Shown one piece after another: positions 23,481-35,060 of a stretch of 64,000 nucleotides of DNA. The DNA lies in the NCBI GenBank assembly GCA_037013495.1, contig CM072812.1, forward strand, positions 79,405,840 to 79,469,839, written 5' to 3'. The translations under genes were made by a program, and so were the position numbers. The stretch is from Hippophae tibetana (lineage: Eukaryota > Streptophyta > Magnoliopsida > Rosales > Elaeagnaceae). The notes under the pieces were generated by a model. It did not search any database, had not been told where the DNA came from, and saw nothing but the letters and a program-made list of their open reading frames with translations. Numbering within the stretch: position 1 is the stretch's first letter; each line of letters opens with the position of its first letter.

Positions 23481-23838
23481 ATGAGTTTTACAAATTTTCC
23501 TTCTTCTAGTTTAGATAAATCTTCTTCGGTTTTCTCTTATTTTTCTAAAACCAAAAATATAATCAATAGTGAAAAAATCACTATTAAAGACTTTTTATAG
23601 AGATTGATAACTGGAAAATACCCATAATTCAAAAAGATTAAATTTATAAAACCAGTTTGGTTAAACTATTTAAAACATATTATTCAATTAACTGAAGAAA
23701 TAAATATCCAACTTTCTTCACCATTTGAAACTATTAACTTATTTTCACGAAAATCTTTACAAAACCAAAAAGGGTTATCAATATGTTCATATCGACTTGG
23801 TCCAAGTCAGTCTAAAACCTTTGACCAAAGGAGGTCTA
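23481..23838 (+). pseudogene. Pararetrovirus movement-protein-like N-terminal fragment
   Basis: ATG at 23481 opens a frame, soon interrupted by stops, that carries a run of serine-rich then IKPVWLNYL-like sequence reaching SYRLGPSQSK before it breaks off at the LTR scrap. In caulimovirids a movement protein with this position lies ahead of the coat protein. Assignment rests mainly on position; it could be another part of the polyprotein. Confidence 0.4.
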
Positions 23839-24509
23839 AAGAAGAAGAGAAGGGGGTATTTATAGGTGAGGATGGGGAGAAAAAATGAGTGAAAAAATGT
23901 TAAAAAATTGTGAAAACGCGGAGTGGTAATTGCTGATGTCATTGATGACGTCAGCATGACATCATAGGGCGGCTGCGTGCAAAAATGGGCAGTGGCGCGT
24001 GAAGATGGGGCGCAACTGGACGTAGGCGCGCGCACAGGTGGGTAGCAGCTTGGTGCAGATGGGTAGCAGCTTGGCGCAGAAGGGAGCAGGCTGCGCGCAG
24101 ATGGGGTGCATGGGCGCGCGCGGAAGCAAAGGTTGGCGCGCGGAAGGAAAGGTTGGCGCGCGCGTTGCTGGGCATGCTGAGGCACGTTGGGCGGCGTGGA
24201 TGGGTAGCTTGGCTGCTGGGCGGTGCTGCTGAGCGACTGGGCGGTACGTTTTCCTCATTTTTTGACATTTTCGACCCATTGTCCAATTTTTCCATTTTTG
24301 ACCCATTTTGTCCAATTTTTACATATTTGTTGACCTTTACTCATTTATTTATTAATATATTTATGATGTATTGCTTCCAGTATTCCTCTTTGAGTCTTTA
24401 AGTTACGTTTTTAAGCGAAAATACCTGAAAAACATATAAATGTATATATTTTTAATCAATTAATGTGCATAAAATCATGGTAATTTTAGTACTTTTTGAG
24501 CACTAATCA
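23838..24509 (-). repeat. Truncated LTR (U3/R part) of Ty3 family A
   Basis: Matches the U3 end of the family A LTR in minus orientation, ending at ATCA 24509. TATA box on minus near 23852-23862 and a GC-rich block at 23960-24250. The rest of the LTR and the element are missing. It lies within pararetroviral sequence on both sides, so it inserted there or was joined to it during rearrangement. Confidence 0.85.
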
Positions 24510-26560
24510 GTACCTCACCCAATCTATACTAGAGACCAAAACCAAGATCAAAATGAATCTCTTCCTCTATCTCCAACAACCTCGACTATTATAGAAAACA
24601 TAGCCAATGAGTTAAACATCCTAGAAAAGGATGATTTTGAACTTGGAAAACAATACCTACACGATGACTTTGTTGTAGAACAAAACAAAAAGAAACGCTA
24701 TTGGTTTCTAACAAAATACATGGATACTCATAAAGAGTTCCAAGAAGAATTTTATAAATTTGTTTATAAACATAAAATTAATATTTTATTCTTTGACTGG
24801 TTTGAAATCTATGTCAAAGAAAATATAATCAAATATCCTTTCAAAATAGTAAAACCAATTAACATTAAAAAGAAATATCTTGTTTAGGAAACTCCATATG
24901 GTACAATAGAGGCAGAACATCCTCCATTAAGGCCAATCAACTTCCCATACAGTAAACAAAAGGTGGAAGCTTGTCCTCTTAAGAAGATGAAGCCACCAAC
25001 CTAAAAAATATTGTTCTTCAAAACAACTTTACCAATATACGCCTCAACATCTCAAGTAAACAGCTTACTAGGATGGAGAAACAAAACCAAAAATCTAAAC
25101 TCTCCATTAATTTCGATAAAGCTGTTAACGGTAAAGTAAAAAACCCTATCTTTAAATCCCTCAAAGTGTCAAAGTTAGCTTAAGAAGAAGTAAAATAAAA
25201 CAAAATTGAGTTTCTTGAAGCCATAAGAGACCTCCAAAGTAAACTCGAGCTTTCTGGCTCCACTTCAAATGTAGATCCTATAATCCCAAAAACTCCTAAA
25301 ACACCTAAACCCCTCAGAATATTAGCATTTTGAACCAAGATGCGGACAATTCTGATGAAGAAGCTTTTTAGGAACCGTCTCCTGAAATCGTAAAACTAAA
25401 TTGGCAAAACCCAATTCCTATGACCATAATATCTGCTAGGTCCTTTGAACTAGAAATGAGTACCCAACCAAACTAGGTCATACAACCAAAATACAATGCC
25501 TCTTTCATTTATGAATGGAACATAAATGACATGATTGAGTATCAAATCCTCAACCTATTACAACAAATGACCATGGCATCAAATGCCTACAAAACCCAAT
25601 CATGAACCTCAGATAAAAAAGTTGTTGAACTTTTAATAGTTGGATTTTTAGGCCAATTAAAAGGATGGTGGGACTTCCATCTCACTAAGCAATAATATGT
25701 AGATATCTTAAGTGTTATCTTAACTGGAGAGAGTGGTGAACTCATTCTTGAACAATAGGGAGAACCTATCCAAGATTCAATATCAACTTTGATATTCATA
25801 ATATCACTGCATTTTATGGATGACTCCTCCCATATAAGAGACGAAGCACGGATTTTCTTTCAAACCTTCGGTGCAAAAAGATGAGCAATTTTCAAAGCTA
25901 TAAAACAACTTTCTTAAACCGAGTCATGCTTAGGGAAGACTCTAACCAATCTTTATGGAAAGAGAAGTTCCTTTCAGGACTTCCTACTCTCACAGGGGAA
26001 AAGGTTAGGAATAAAATTCATGAAACTTATGGGAACCATATAATTCCCTATAACTAACTCACCTACGGTGAATTGATTAGTTTCACCCAAAAATAAGGAC
26101 TACAAATTTGTCAGGATTTAAAGAGTTAGGTTCTTTCTATAAACAATTTAATGATTCCCTTCCTAAAACCAAACATTGTGACGGTAGTTGCAACAATAAC
26201 CTTTTACAAAAACATATTCAAAACCTTACAAATATTTTAGAAAATACAAAACCCTTTTTGAAAAACCCAAAAAGAATCTTATTATAAAAACCTTCCAGAA
26301 AACCTTATAAGAAATATGAAAGAGTTCCCAAAAGTAACTTAAAAGATGCTACTTGCTACAAATGTGGCAAGAAAGGTTATTTTGCAAAATAATGTCTATT
26401 TCTTAGAAAACTCTAGGAATTAAAACTCGAGGAAGAAACCCTTCAACAAATCTCTACCCTCTTAACTGAAACCTTTGAGTCTAAAGACTAGTCTAACGAC
26501 TCATCAAATGATCAAAACCCTAAAATTGATGAGTTAGAAACAAATTCATCTGACTTTGAG
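24510..26560 (+). pseudogene. Pararetrovirus coat-protein region with zinc knuckle
   Basis: Broken frames containing a coat-protein-like core (VGFLGQLKGWWDFHLTK near 25640-25690; HIRDEARIFFQTFGAK near 25835-25885) and, at 26350-26395, a nucleocapsid zinc knuckle CYKCGKKGYFAK in which the histidine is Y and the last cysteine follows a stop codon. More than ten stops interrupt the region. In caulimovirids this part packages the genome. Confidence 0.65.
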
Positions 26561-27017
26561 AAATTAAAAAAAAATTAATGTGCTAACCAAAGAACAGTGT
26601 CTTCTTCTAGACATTTTCCAACATATTAATAACCTTGATCTTACAAAACAATATCTCGATTGTCTAACCCACTCTTTAGACGAAGAAAAAAAAGAAAAAC
26701 CTTCAAAACTTCCTTCAACAAGCACAGGCCGTTATGACCTAACTACCATACTTGAACAAAAGAAACAAAGTAAAAAGCCTCAAGCTTCTATTCAGGACCT
26801 TCAAGCTGAAATAAAAATTATTAAAAATGAAATCAAACAACTTAAAACAAGACATAAAGAAGATTCTAAGGTCATTCAACTTCTATGTTCTAAACAATAT
26901 AAAGAAGGAGTCATATCTGATACAGATGATGACTTTGATCCGCAAAACTTAAAAAAAATAGAAAAAGTCTCTGAAGGCTTTATCTTCATATTAAAAGAAA
27001 AAACCACCAGAAAATAG
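26561..27017 (+). pseudogene. Pararetrovirus coiled-coil/linker region
   Basis: A 145-residue open stretch (26580-27017), rich in K, E and Q with heptad spacing in IQDLQAEIKIIKNEIKQLK (about residues 70-90). It lies between the zinc knuckle and protease, as linkers do in related polyproteins. The frame closes at 27017 before the protease. Confidence 0.5.
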
Positions 27018-27029
27018 ATGATAGTCATA

Positions 27030-28870
27030 ACCCTTGTATTAATTTCTTGATGATTTCAAAATAAACATGGTTGTACTCTTTGATACCGATGCTTACCTCA
27101 AATATATTAAAACAGTAATCGTTCCATGAAATTTCCATAATAAAACCAACGAAACACTAACTTCAACAAATAGTTCAAAAATGCAAATCGAGGGAAAACC
27201 CGAAGCTAGTATTTTAAACCAAAACTTCCTTTTCAAAACTTATTTTGTCCTAGTTACTGATATTCATCACTCGGTAATATTAGGAACACCCTTTATAAAT
27301 CTTATTACTCCATTCTCCCACAAATATGACAAAATCTCTTTTAAAACCCAGAATAGAAGACTTGAATTTCCCTTTTTGAAAAAACCTAAAACAAGAAACC
27401 TTAATATTATAAAAGCTAATTTCATTTATAATAACCAATTAAATGTTATAATAAAAGGAAAAAATGATGTTTTACATCTAAAATGAGAAATTCAATTTCA
27501 TACCATTGAAGGAGAATTGCAAAAAGATATTGTAAAACAAAACATTTCCAAATTACAAAAACATTTTGAGATAGAAATCTGCTCAGAGTTACCAAATGCT
27601 TTTTAGGAAGGAACATATGGTAGATCTACCATACAAACCTAGCTTTGATGAAAGAGAAATCCCCACAAAAGCTCAACCAATTGAAATGAATGCCGAATTA
27701 GAACAATTTTACAGAAAAGATATTCATGATCTCAAATGTAAGGGAACAATTTCAAAATTTAAGTTGTCTTGGAGTAGTGTGGCCTTCTATGTCAACAAAG
27801 TCTATGAGATCGAACGAGGAACATCTTGGTTGGTTATCAACTATAAATATTTGAATAAAGCTCTAAAATGGATTCGGTATTTGATTCCAAATAAAAATGA
27901 TCTTTTACAAAAATGATATGCCTCGTATATATTTTCAAAATTTGATATGAAGTCTAGGTTTTGGAAAATCTAGATCAAGCCATCACATTGATATAAAACA
28001 ACATTCATTGTCCCATTTAGACAATATGAATGCAATGCCATCTCCTTTGGGCTCAAAAATACACCTTCTGAGTTCGAGAGGATTATGAATGATATTTTTA
28101 ATCCGTGCTCAAAATTTTGCCTCGATAATGTACTCATATTCTCAAAATCTATAGAAAATCATATAAAAAATCTTAAAAATTTCTTCTATGTCATAAAAAG
28201 AGTGGTCTTGTTGTATTTTCCAAAAAGATCTCTCTATTCCAAACCAAAATCAAGTTTCAATGACACATTTTGTCTTACAGAACCATTACCCCTATTGAAC
28301 ATCTCTTCAGTTTGCTAACAAGTTTCTTGACCAGATCACCAATAAAACTCAACTGTATAGATTCCTTGGTAGCTTAAACTATATTTTGCACTTGTGTCCT
28401 AATATCAACTGTCTTGCAAAACCTCTTCATAACATACTTAAAACCAATCCTGAACCTTAGACAAATAAGCATACCAAAATTGTCCAACAAATAAAACAAA
28501 AGGTTCTTAACATCCTTTACTTACATTTAGTAGACTCTAATCTGCCTAAAATCATTGAAACTAATGCTAATGATATTGGCTACGGGGGTATCTTAAAACA
28601 AACTTAGGGGGAAGGAATTGGTCATACAATTCACATCTAGTCACTGGAATGATTGTTAACAAAATTATTTTACTATTAAAAAAATATTTTTATCAATTGT
28701 TCTTTGTATTTCAAAATCTCAATCTTATTTATTAAATAAATTTTTTTTATTAAAAATTGATTGTAAATCTACAAAAGAAATTTTGCAAAAAGATGTTAAA
28801 AACATTGCTTCTAAACAAATCTTTGCTAGGTGGCAAACAATATTAAGTATCTTCCATAGCTTTTTTCAAA
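27030..28870 (+). pseudogene. Pararetrovirus protease, reverse transcriptase and RNase H
   Basis: Protease: catalytic triplet altered to DTD (LFDTDAYLKY near 27075-27105) and a flap-like VILGTPFINLI near 27273-27305. RT: a conserved front part in the open frame 27596-27916 (WLVINYKYLNKAL), fingers and palm to 28320 where the catalytic box reads CLDN near 28110. RNase H: NDIGYGGILKQ near 28565-28600, extending to about 28860. Stops and frameshifts occur throughout. The altered catalytic residues and stops make it clearly defective. Confidence 0.8.
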
Positions 28871-29164
28871 AAGATTCTTCATAGTAATCAACTCTCTAAG
28901 AAATTTGAGCTATATAGGCAGATTTGACACTAAAAAGTCCTTTTTTTCTCTCCTAACCATCTCTAATTATCCTTTGTGTTACAAGAAGCAGCAGCAAGTC
29001 TTTGGACGTAAGTAATCATTTGAGGATCCCAGATATCATTTATCAATAAGAAGTTTCATTGCCCAGTATTTGGATTGAATAGATCACTTGCCAATTTTGA
29101 AGAAGCTAATGAAGTTTGAAATTGATGATTTGGAGGATAATGTCATAATCCTAAATTTCAAATA

Positions 29165-29358
29165 GCGATCGTGCGACACTTAGCACGGTCCGTTGCACTA
29201 AGCCTGCCTTTCAACCCGAACGAAACTCTCCAAAGAGATTAGGAAGAGACTTAGAGATTGAGCGATCGTGCGACACTTAGCACGGTCCGTTGCATTAAGT
29301 CTGTCTTTCAACCCGAATGAAACTCTCCAAAGAGATTAGGAAGAGACTTAGATATTGA
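29165..29358. repeat. 97-bp tandem duplication in the chromovirus 3' LTR
   Basis: Two copies starting GCGATCGTGCGACACTT; the 5' LTR has only one. It therefore arose after insertion or during the reverse transcription that produced this copy. Confidence 0.92.
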
Positions 29359-29787
29359 GAGGATTCAAGAGCAAAAGTAAGAACACAAGAGAATTTGTAA
29401 AGAACACCTTGTATTGCTCTAGAGAGAGATTATCTTACATTTTTTCAAGATTTCCAAGGATAATTAAGAATTCTCAAGATGAATACAAATGAAGACCAAT
29501 AGGTCTATTTATAGTGTTGCTCCAAGCTTAAGGCTATGCCACAACTTTCTAGATCCTTCTAAGTCTAGAATGTACAAGAGTGTTCTAGTTTTATCTACAA
29601 TATGCCACAAGGTTCTATGACCTTCTAGCCAACTCTAGAGTCTTCTAGGAGTGTCTAGTTCCTTCATACACGTTCTAGGATGTTTCATAAGCTTCTAGCG
29701 ACTTCTACATCCTTCATGAACCATCCAACACGTTCTAGAATATTTTAACCCCTTTTAGCACCTTCAAGCACATGCTAGTATACTCTA

Positions 29788-29805
29788 GAACATTCTAGAG
29801 TCTTC
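29788..29805 (-). promoter_or_regulatory. Heat-shock-element-like motif in LTR U3
   Basis: GAACATTCTAGAGTCTTC shows alternating GAA/TTC triplets spaced by 2 bp (GAA, TTC, GAG, TTC), the layout bound by heat shock factors. The 5' LTR holds the equivalent at 34022-34039 (GAG, TTC, GAG, TTC). Function is inferred from the pattern only. Confidence 0.4.
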
Positions 29806-29970
29806 AAGGCTTGAGTTGAGTTCGTCCATCTCTAGCCCTTTCTAGACATCTCTAGCCCTTTCTAGACATCTCTAGGCCACTCTAGAACTTTCCCATGTAG
29901 AAAAGTCTAGATCCTTTAGGCAAGCACCATTCCTTTTGGATTTTTAAGGATATTTGAGCAGGACGTAACA

Positions 29971-29981
29971 CCCTACCCCAC
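29971..29981 (-). other. Polypurine tract of chromovirus
   Basis: On minus GTGGGGTAGGG directly precedes the 3' LTR. Confidence 0.8.
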
Positions 29982-32900
29982 TCAAGTTCGCGACGCCCTC
30001 GTCGCGCCTTCAAGCTTGAACCTCTCTAGGTAATCTTTGAATTGCCACAAAGAATCTTCAGGTTCCTAGCTTGCCTCTATGTCTGGGGCATTCTTCCACT
30101 TGACCAAGTATTCTCGATAACTTGGTACACCCTTACGCCGAATTAGGCGATCTGCCAAGATAGAGTCAACTTCTCTATCAAAGGAGGTTACTACTACGGT
30201 GGGTGCCCTCTTTGATTATCCCCAACTTGTGTCTTCCTTGTCTCCATGATAAGGCTTCAGCATGTTTACATGAAAAACTGGATAGATTTTAAGCTTCGAA
30301 ATGAGTTGTAGTTTGTATGACACCTTACTGACTCACTTGTGAACTGAAAATGACCCTCTAAACTTCCACACCAATCCCTTATGAACCTTTCACAAGGACT
30401 TAAACTGTTGGGGCAATAGTTTGACAAGGACCAAATCTCCTTCCTGAAATTCAATCATCCTCATTTTCTTGTCAGCCCACTTCTTCATCTTTTTAGATAC
30501 CTTGTTTAAATAGGCTCGGGCTAATTCTGCTTGCTCATGCCATGCTTTGGCAAATTTGAAAGCAGCATGACTTTTCCCTTCATAGTTTGTGGCCAAAGCA
30601 TGAGGAGTCATAGGTTGCTGCCTCATAATGATCTCGAAAGGACTCTTCATGGTGAACTCACTCCTCTGTAAGTTATAAGAAAATTGGACTACATCCAGCA
30701 ACTTAGCCCAATCATGTTGATTGGCACTAACAAAGTGCTTGAGATAAAGCTCCAGTAATGCATTGGCACGTTCCGTTTGTCTATCGCTTTGGGGATGAAA
30801 GCTTGTCAAGAAGTTCAAGTCTGATCCCAACAACTTGAACAATTCCGTCCAAAATTTCCCAATAAATCGTGGGTCTCGATCACTCACGATATTAGATGGA
30901 ATTCCCCAATGCTTTACAACGTGCTTGAGGAACAACCGTGTCGTCTCATCCACAGTGCAATCTGCTGAGGCAGGTATGAATGTTGCATACTTGCTGAAGC
31001 GATCAATGACTACAATGATGTTGCTAAATCCTTCTGATTTTGGCAAGCAGGTGATGAAATCCATTGAGACACTCTCTCATGGTCTCTCTAGAATAGGTAG
31101 TGGCTCCAGCAAACCTCTGGGTGCATGCTGCTCTGTCTTGTCTTGTTGGCATACAAGACAAGTCCTTACATAGGCTTCAACATCATCCCGTAGTTGAGGC
31201 CAGTAGTAAATGGACTTGATCAAAGCAAGGGTGTGTTTCATTCCTGGGTGTCCAACCCATAGTGAATCGTGGCACTCCTTGATAAGCTTTTTCCTTAAGT
31301 TGCCCCACTTTGGCACAAAGATGTGATTCTGCTTGGCGTAGAGTAGCTCGTCACTCAGCCAAAATCGCCTTGTCTTTCCCTCCTTAATAAGGGCAAATAG
31401 GTTTTGAGCTAGAGCACCATGCTTAAGCATTTCTTTGATCCTTTCCAGCAAAGGACTAGTAGGTCTACTCAAGGCTGTCAACTCCACCTTTCGACTTGGC
31501 AGGTCAGCCACCACGCTTCCGTTGTGCCACTCTAATTTTTCCACCTGATAAGGATCCATTTTTGGTGGTCTTGTGTTAAGATCCAACTCAATTTTATGGT
31601 TTACCTCCCTCATTGGAGATAATCGTTTGGGCAACGCCCCAGGCATCACATCATGGAATTTATCTGAGACAACTTGCCCCTCCGTCGACAAGCTTGGCTT
31701 TGGTGATGCCTCCTTATCGTTGTACTCCTTTAAGATGGTCAAGTAACTCTCTTCATCCCTCTTCAATCCCTTCTTGAATTGAAGTGCTGAGAGAGCTTGG
31801 ATAGTAGGTCTGGTGGTCCTCTTCGTCAGCACCACACAAGCCTTTGTTCCATCCATGATGCACATAGAGTTTGAGCATGGCACAAGGAAAGCTCTAACCT
31901 GGTCCAAGAACTCCATGTCGAATACTACTGAGAAGTCATCCATAAGTGCCACTGATAAGTCCACTTGGCTAGTCCAAGCACCAAGACTGACCTTAACTCC
32001 ACAAGCTAATCCTTGCAAAGGTAGTGTTGCCGAGTTAACTGCTTTGAGAGATCCTCCTCCCTCGATAACCCTAAGGTTGAGTCTCTTTGCTTCCTCTACT
32101 GAAACAAAGTTATGGGATGCACTTGTGTCAACCAAAGCTTTTGCGACCTTCCCGTTGATGGTTACATCTACGAACATCAAGCCTTTGGGGGTCTTTGGGG
32201 TGCTCTACATTGCATCAAGTAGGCACAAAGAACCCATCTTTGCACCTTCGTCCATCTCACCTCTATCTTGGTCATGCTTGGAGGCGACTAAGGCACTCAA
32301 GGCCTTTCTTTTCGGACATTCATGTGCCCAATGCGGTTCATCGCATATGAAGCACGTCACATGGGGCTTCGAGGCACCACGATCCTCCATTTCCTTCCTC
32401 TTATCCCGTGATTTGAACGAGGAGCCTTCTTTGTTATTTTTGGGACCCTGACTTTTAGCATGGCCTCCTCCACCAAAATTTTTATTTGTGGCCTTTGAGC
32501 TCTCTTTGTTTGTGGAGTAGTCAATAAAGCTCTCCGCAACTGCAATGGCCGAAGATAAGTCTTGGACACTATGTCGCTTGAACTTGAGGTTAGCCCACGA
32601 TTGGAGACCATCCATGAACAAGAATATGGCATCCTTGTCTGATGTGTCAGGGACTTTAAGTAGCAAGGTTGTGAACTCCTTCACATAGTCCCTTATGCTA
32701 CCCGTTTGCTTTAACCGTCGCAATCGGCCCCTTGCCTCCTCTTCAGCATTTACGGGAAAGAATTGGCCTTTGAATTCCCTCTTGAAGTCATCAAAGGTAT
32801 CAATTGTGCATACCCCACGTTGCACATCATCATGTCTCCGTCTCCACCATAGCATAGCAGTGTCAGACAAGTACATGACAACAATTCGGATCTTGTTGGC

Positions 32901-33446
32901 ATGGTCTGTTATGCCAATAGCCTCAAAATATTATTCAAGCCCCCATAGGAAGTTCTCAACTTCCCTAGCATCATTGAAGGTCTTTGGCTTAGGAACATCC
33001 ACCTTCTTGGCCTCAATGATAGTGGTTGTGCTAGTTCCCGCGACCATAGCTCGCTTACAAAGAGCTAGGTCACCTCTCATATCCTCCAATCTAAGTAACA
33101 AATTAGCAACTTCTCTTTGGACTAGATCTCGTACCTTGGCAAGTTCACCCTTTAACCTATTGATCTTTTGCCTTAGCCCACCATCTAGCTCGTTAAGGGA
33201 CATCTTAACCGCTGCATGAATCTCCACATCCTCGACCTCCAAGCTGTTACAACGTTCCTCCAAGTTGTCAACCCAGTCGAACAACTCCCCTAAGCTGTCC
33301 TGCGCACTCCCCACACGTGCTTCCAAGTTAGAAATAATGTCTTTAGACTTGTCTCGAGATTCCTTTGGTGATTTCTGAACTTCCTCACGCCCACGTTCCA
33401 TTGGTGGAACATCCACGCTTTGTGTAAATGGGGCATTGTTCTTCAT
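29982..33446 (-). pseudogene. Chromovirus gag-pro-integrase-chromodomain polyprotein
   Basis: One frame of 1,155 codons from ATG 33446 to TGA 29982, broken by seven in-frame stops (at 32931, 32205, 31077, 30390, 30333, 30216, 30066) but no frameshift. Order: coiled-coil leader; gag core (MLWWRRRHDD, FKGQFFP); CCHC knuckle CFICDEPHWAHEC (about 32310); protease with ALVDTSASHNFV (DTG changed to DTS, about 32130); pre-RT phrase; then directly the tail of RNase H (VVADLPSRK, about 31500); integrase zinc region (GHPGMKHTLALIKS, CLVCQQDK); integrase core with the three acidic residues in MDFITCLP, VSDRDPRF and QTERANALLE; GPY/F-like tail; chromodomain (SILADRLIRRKGVPSYREYL at about 30085-30165). 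Chromodomains direct integration to marked chromatin. It could not reverse transcribe its own RNA. Confidence 0.88.
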
Positions 33447-33477
33447 TATGCCAAGGATAGTAATGCTTCAACCGAAA

Positions 33478-33490
33478 GCTTCGATACCAA
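33478..33490 (-). other. Primer binding site, tRNA-iMet type
   Basis: On minus TTGGTATCGAAGC follows the 5' LTR end within two bases, a near match to TTGGTATCAGAGC. Confidence 0.8.
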
Positions 33491-33491
33491 C

Positions 33492-34182
33492 TGTCATGAC
33501 CCTAAATTTCAAATAGCGATCGTGCGGCACTTAACACAATCCGTTGTACTAAGCTTGCCTTTCAACCCGAACGAAACTCTCCAAAGAGATTAGGATGAGA
33601 CTTAGAGATTGAGAGGATTCAAGAGCAAAAGCAAGAACACGAGAGAATTTGTAAAGAATGTCTTGTATTGCTCTATAGAGAGATTATCTTACAATTTCCC
33701 AAGATTTCCAAGGATAATTAAGAATTCGACCAATAGGTCTATTTATAGTGTGACTCCAAGCTTAAGACTATACTACAACTTTCTAGATCCTTCTAAGTCT
33801 AAAATGTACAAGAGTGTTCTAATTTTATCTACAATATGACACAAGATTCTAATACCTTCTAGCCAACTCTAGAGTCTTCTAGGAATATCTAGTTCCTTCA
33901 TGCACGTTCTAGGATGTTCCGTAAACTTCTAGTGACTTCTACATCCTCCATGAATCATCCAGCACGTTCTAGAATATTTTAATCTCTTCTAACACCTTCA
34001 AACACATGCTAGTATACTCTAGAGCATTCTAGAGTCTTCAAGGCTTGAGTTGAGTCCATCCATCTCTAACCTTTTATAGACATCTCTAAACTACTCTAAA
34101 ACTTTCTCATGTAAAAAAAACTAAATTCTTTAAACAAACCATTTCTTTTGGATTTTTAGGAACATTTGAACAGAACGTAACA
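33492..34182 (-). repeat. 5' LTR of chromovirus
   Basis: 691 bp; TGTCATGACCC on the plus-strand left edge, GAACGTAACA on the right edge. TATA box on minus at 33739-33748 (CTATAAATAG). Many TTCTAG motifs; HSE-like block at 34022-34039. Confidence 0.9.
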
Positions 34183-34299
34183 ATAAACTTTAAAATTCAG
34201 TGTCCATGGTATCCAAAGATCATGTCATATATCTATTATCGTTTCATCTCCAATCGCAAGGCAAGCACGCTTCTTTAACATTTGTTGAGTGGAGCAAAT

Positions 34300-35060
34300 A
34301 CCCTTTTAAATTAATGAATCTAATATTTTTTTTTTTAAATCTAGAAAGGATTTTGATTCTCCATATTTGACGGTAAAAATTTCAAAATGTTGATCGGATA
34401 AAATCTATTCCCGACTATTCATGTTCGGGATGAAAAGTGTTTTTCAAAACTAATATCAGCAAATTCCTTTGTTGCCACCTTGCTGGAGTTACCAATCTTG
34501 TAGCCAAACAAATAATCAAGTAAAAATCCACCAGAATATTAATCTAGGGAAAGAACAATAAGTTGGAACAAATATATCAAAGGATGTACTCTAAGAGGAG
34601 GAGGAGGAGATAACAAACAGTGCAGTGGGACCTGGACAGCCACTGGATTGAGCAGCGGCAGATCTGGAGGCTAGGGGTGGCAGCTGGAAAAGTTGAAGAG
34701 AAAATACTGGGTTTTTTAGAGAGAAACTAGACCTTCTCACTCTAAAAACGAAAATCCAATCTGCAGTTTTGTTTCTTGAGTTTCGTTGATACTTAATACC
34801 ATAACATTCGAACTATATTAAACCTCTGAGCTTTAATTGCACAAGCATTTCTGTACGGTACATTTATACAAGTTACAGTACTTGTGGAAATTGTCCTCCG
34901 TTCTGACCTACAGAGGTAAATACTGTACTAGTAGACTTTATACATGTAATATATGACACAACATGAATGAACCAATAAATTTGTATAGGATAATTATAAG
35001 CGCTCCACAATATCCACTCACAAAGAACCAAGTTGGTGTCCAGTTACTAAGAATCTAAGC
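34300..35060. other. 3' flank and likely 3' UTR of the RCC1-family gene
   Basis: Contains no recognisable coding sequence. The part nearest 35060 should hold the 3' UTR and polyadenylation site of the minus-strand gene; no clear AATAAA on minus was singled out. A purine-rich GAGGAGGAGGAGG tract lies at 34589-34605. Confidence 0.4.

Larger units (their letters stand above)
29141..29970 (-). repeat. 3' LTR of chromovirus
   Basis: Begins on the plus strand TGTCATAATCC and ends GGACGTAACA. It differs from the 5' LTR by a 97-bp tandem duplication near its U5 end (29165-29261 and 29262-29358) and by about 24 bp retained near 29475-29500. It carries about ten TTCTAG motifs and a TATA box on minus (29505-29514). 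Confidence 0.92.
29141..34182 (-). mobile_element. Ty3 chromovirus lacking RT/RNase H
   Basis: Direct LTRs at both ends (29141-29970, 33492-34182), a tRNA-iMet primer site and polypurine tract in the right places, and one continuous minus-strand polyprotein frame with gag, protease, integrase and chromodomain. RT and nearly all of RNase H are missing by an in-frame deletion near 31540. The element interrupts pararetroviral sequence, and ATAA occurs at both outer junctions (29137-29140; 34183-34186), consistent with a short target duplication. Confidence 0.88.
23105..34300 (+). mobile_element. Endogenous caulimovirid (petuvirus/florendovirus-like), broken and nested
   Basis: Plus-strand remnants of a plant pararetrovirus: a tRNA-Met primer-type site at 23112, movement-protein-like sequence, coat protein, zinc knuckle, aspartic protease, reverse transcriptase and RNase H in caulimovirid order, with many stops and frameshifts and no integrase. 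It is interrupted by a Ty3 LTR scrap (23838-24509) and by a chromovirus (29141-34182); about 100 bp on the far side of the chromovirus (34183-34300) still looks like the continuation. The right limit is uncertain. The copy cannot encode functional proteins. Confidence 0.8.

Noticed and set aside
31813-33219. Plus-strand open frames of 174-212 residues
   Set aside because: Shadows of the minus-strand chromovirus polyprotein.
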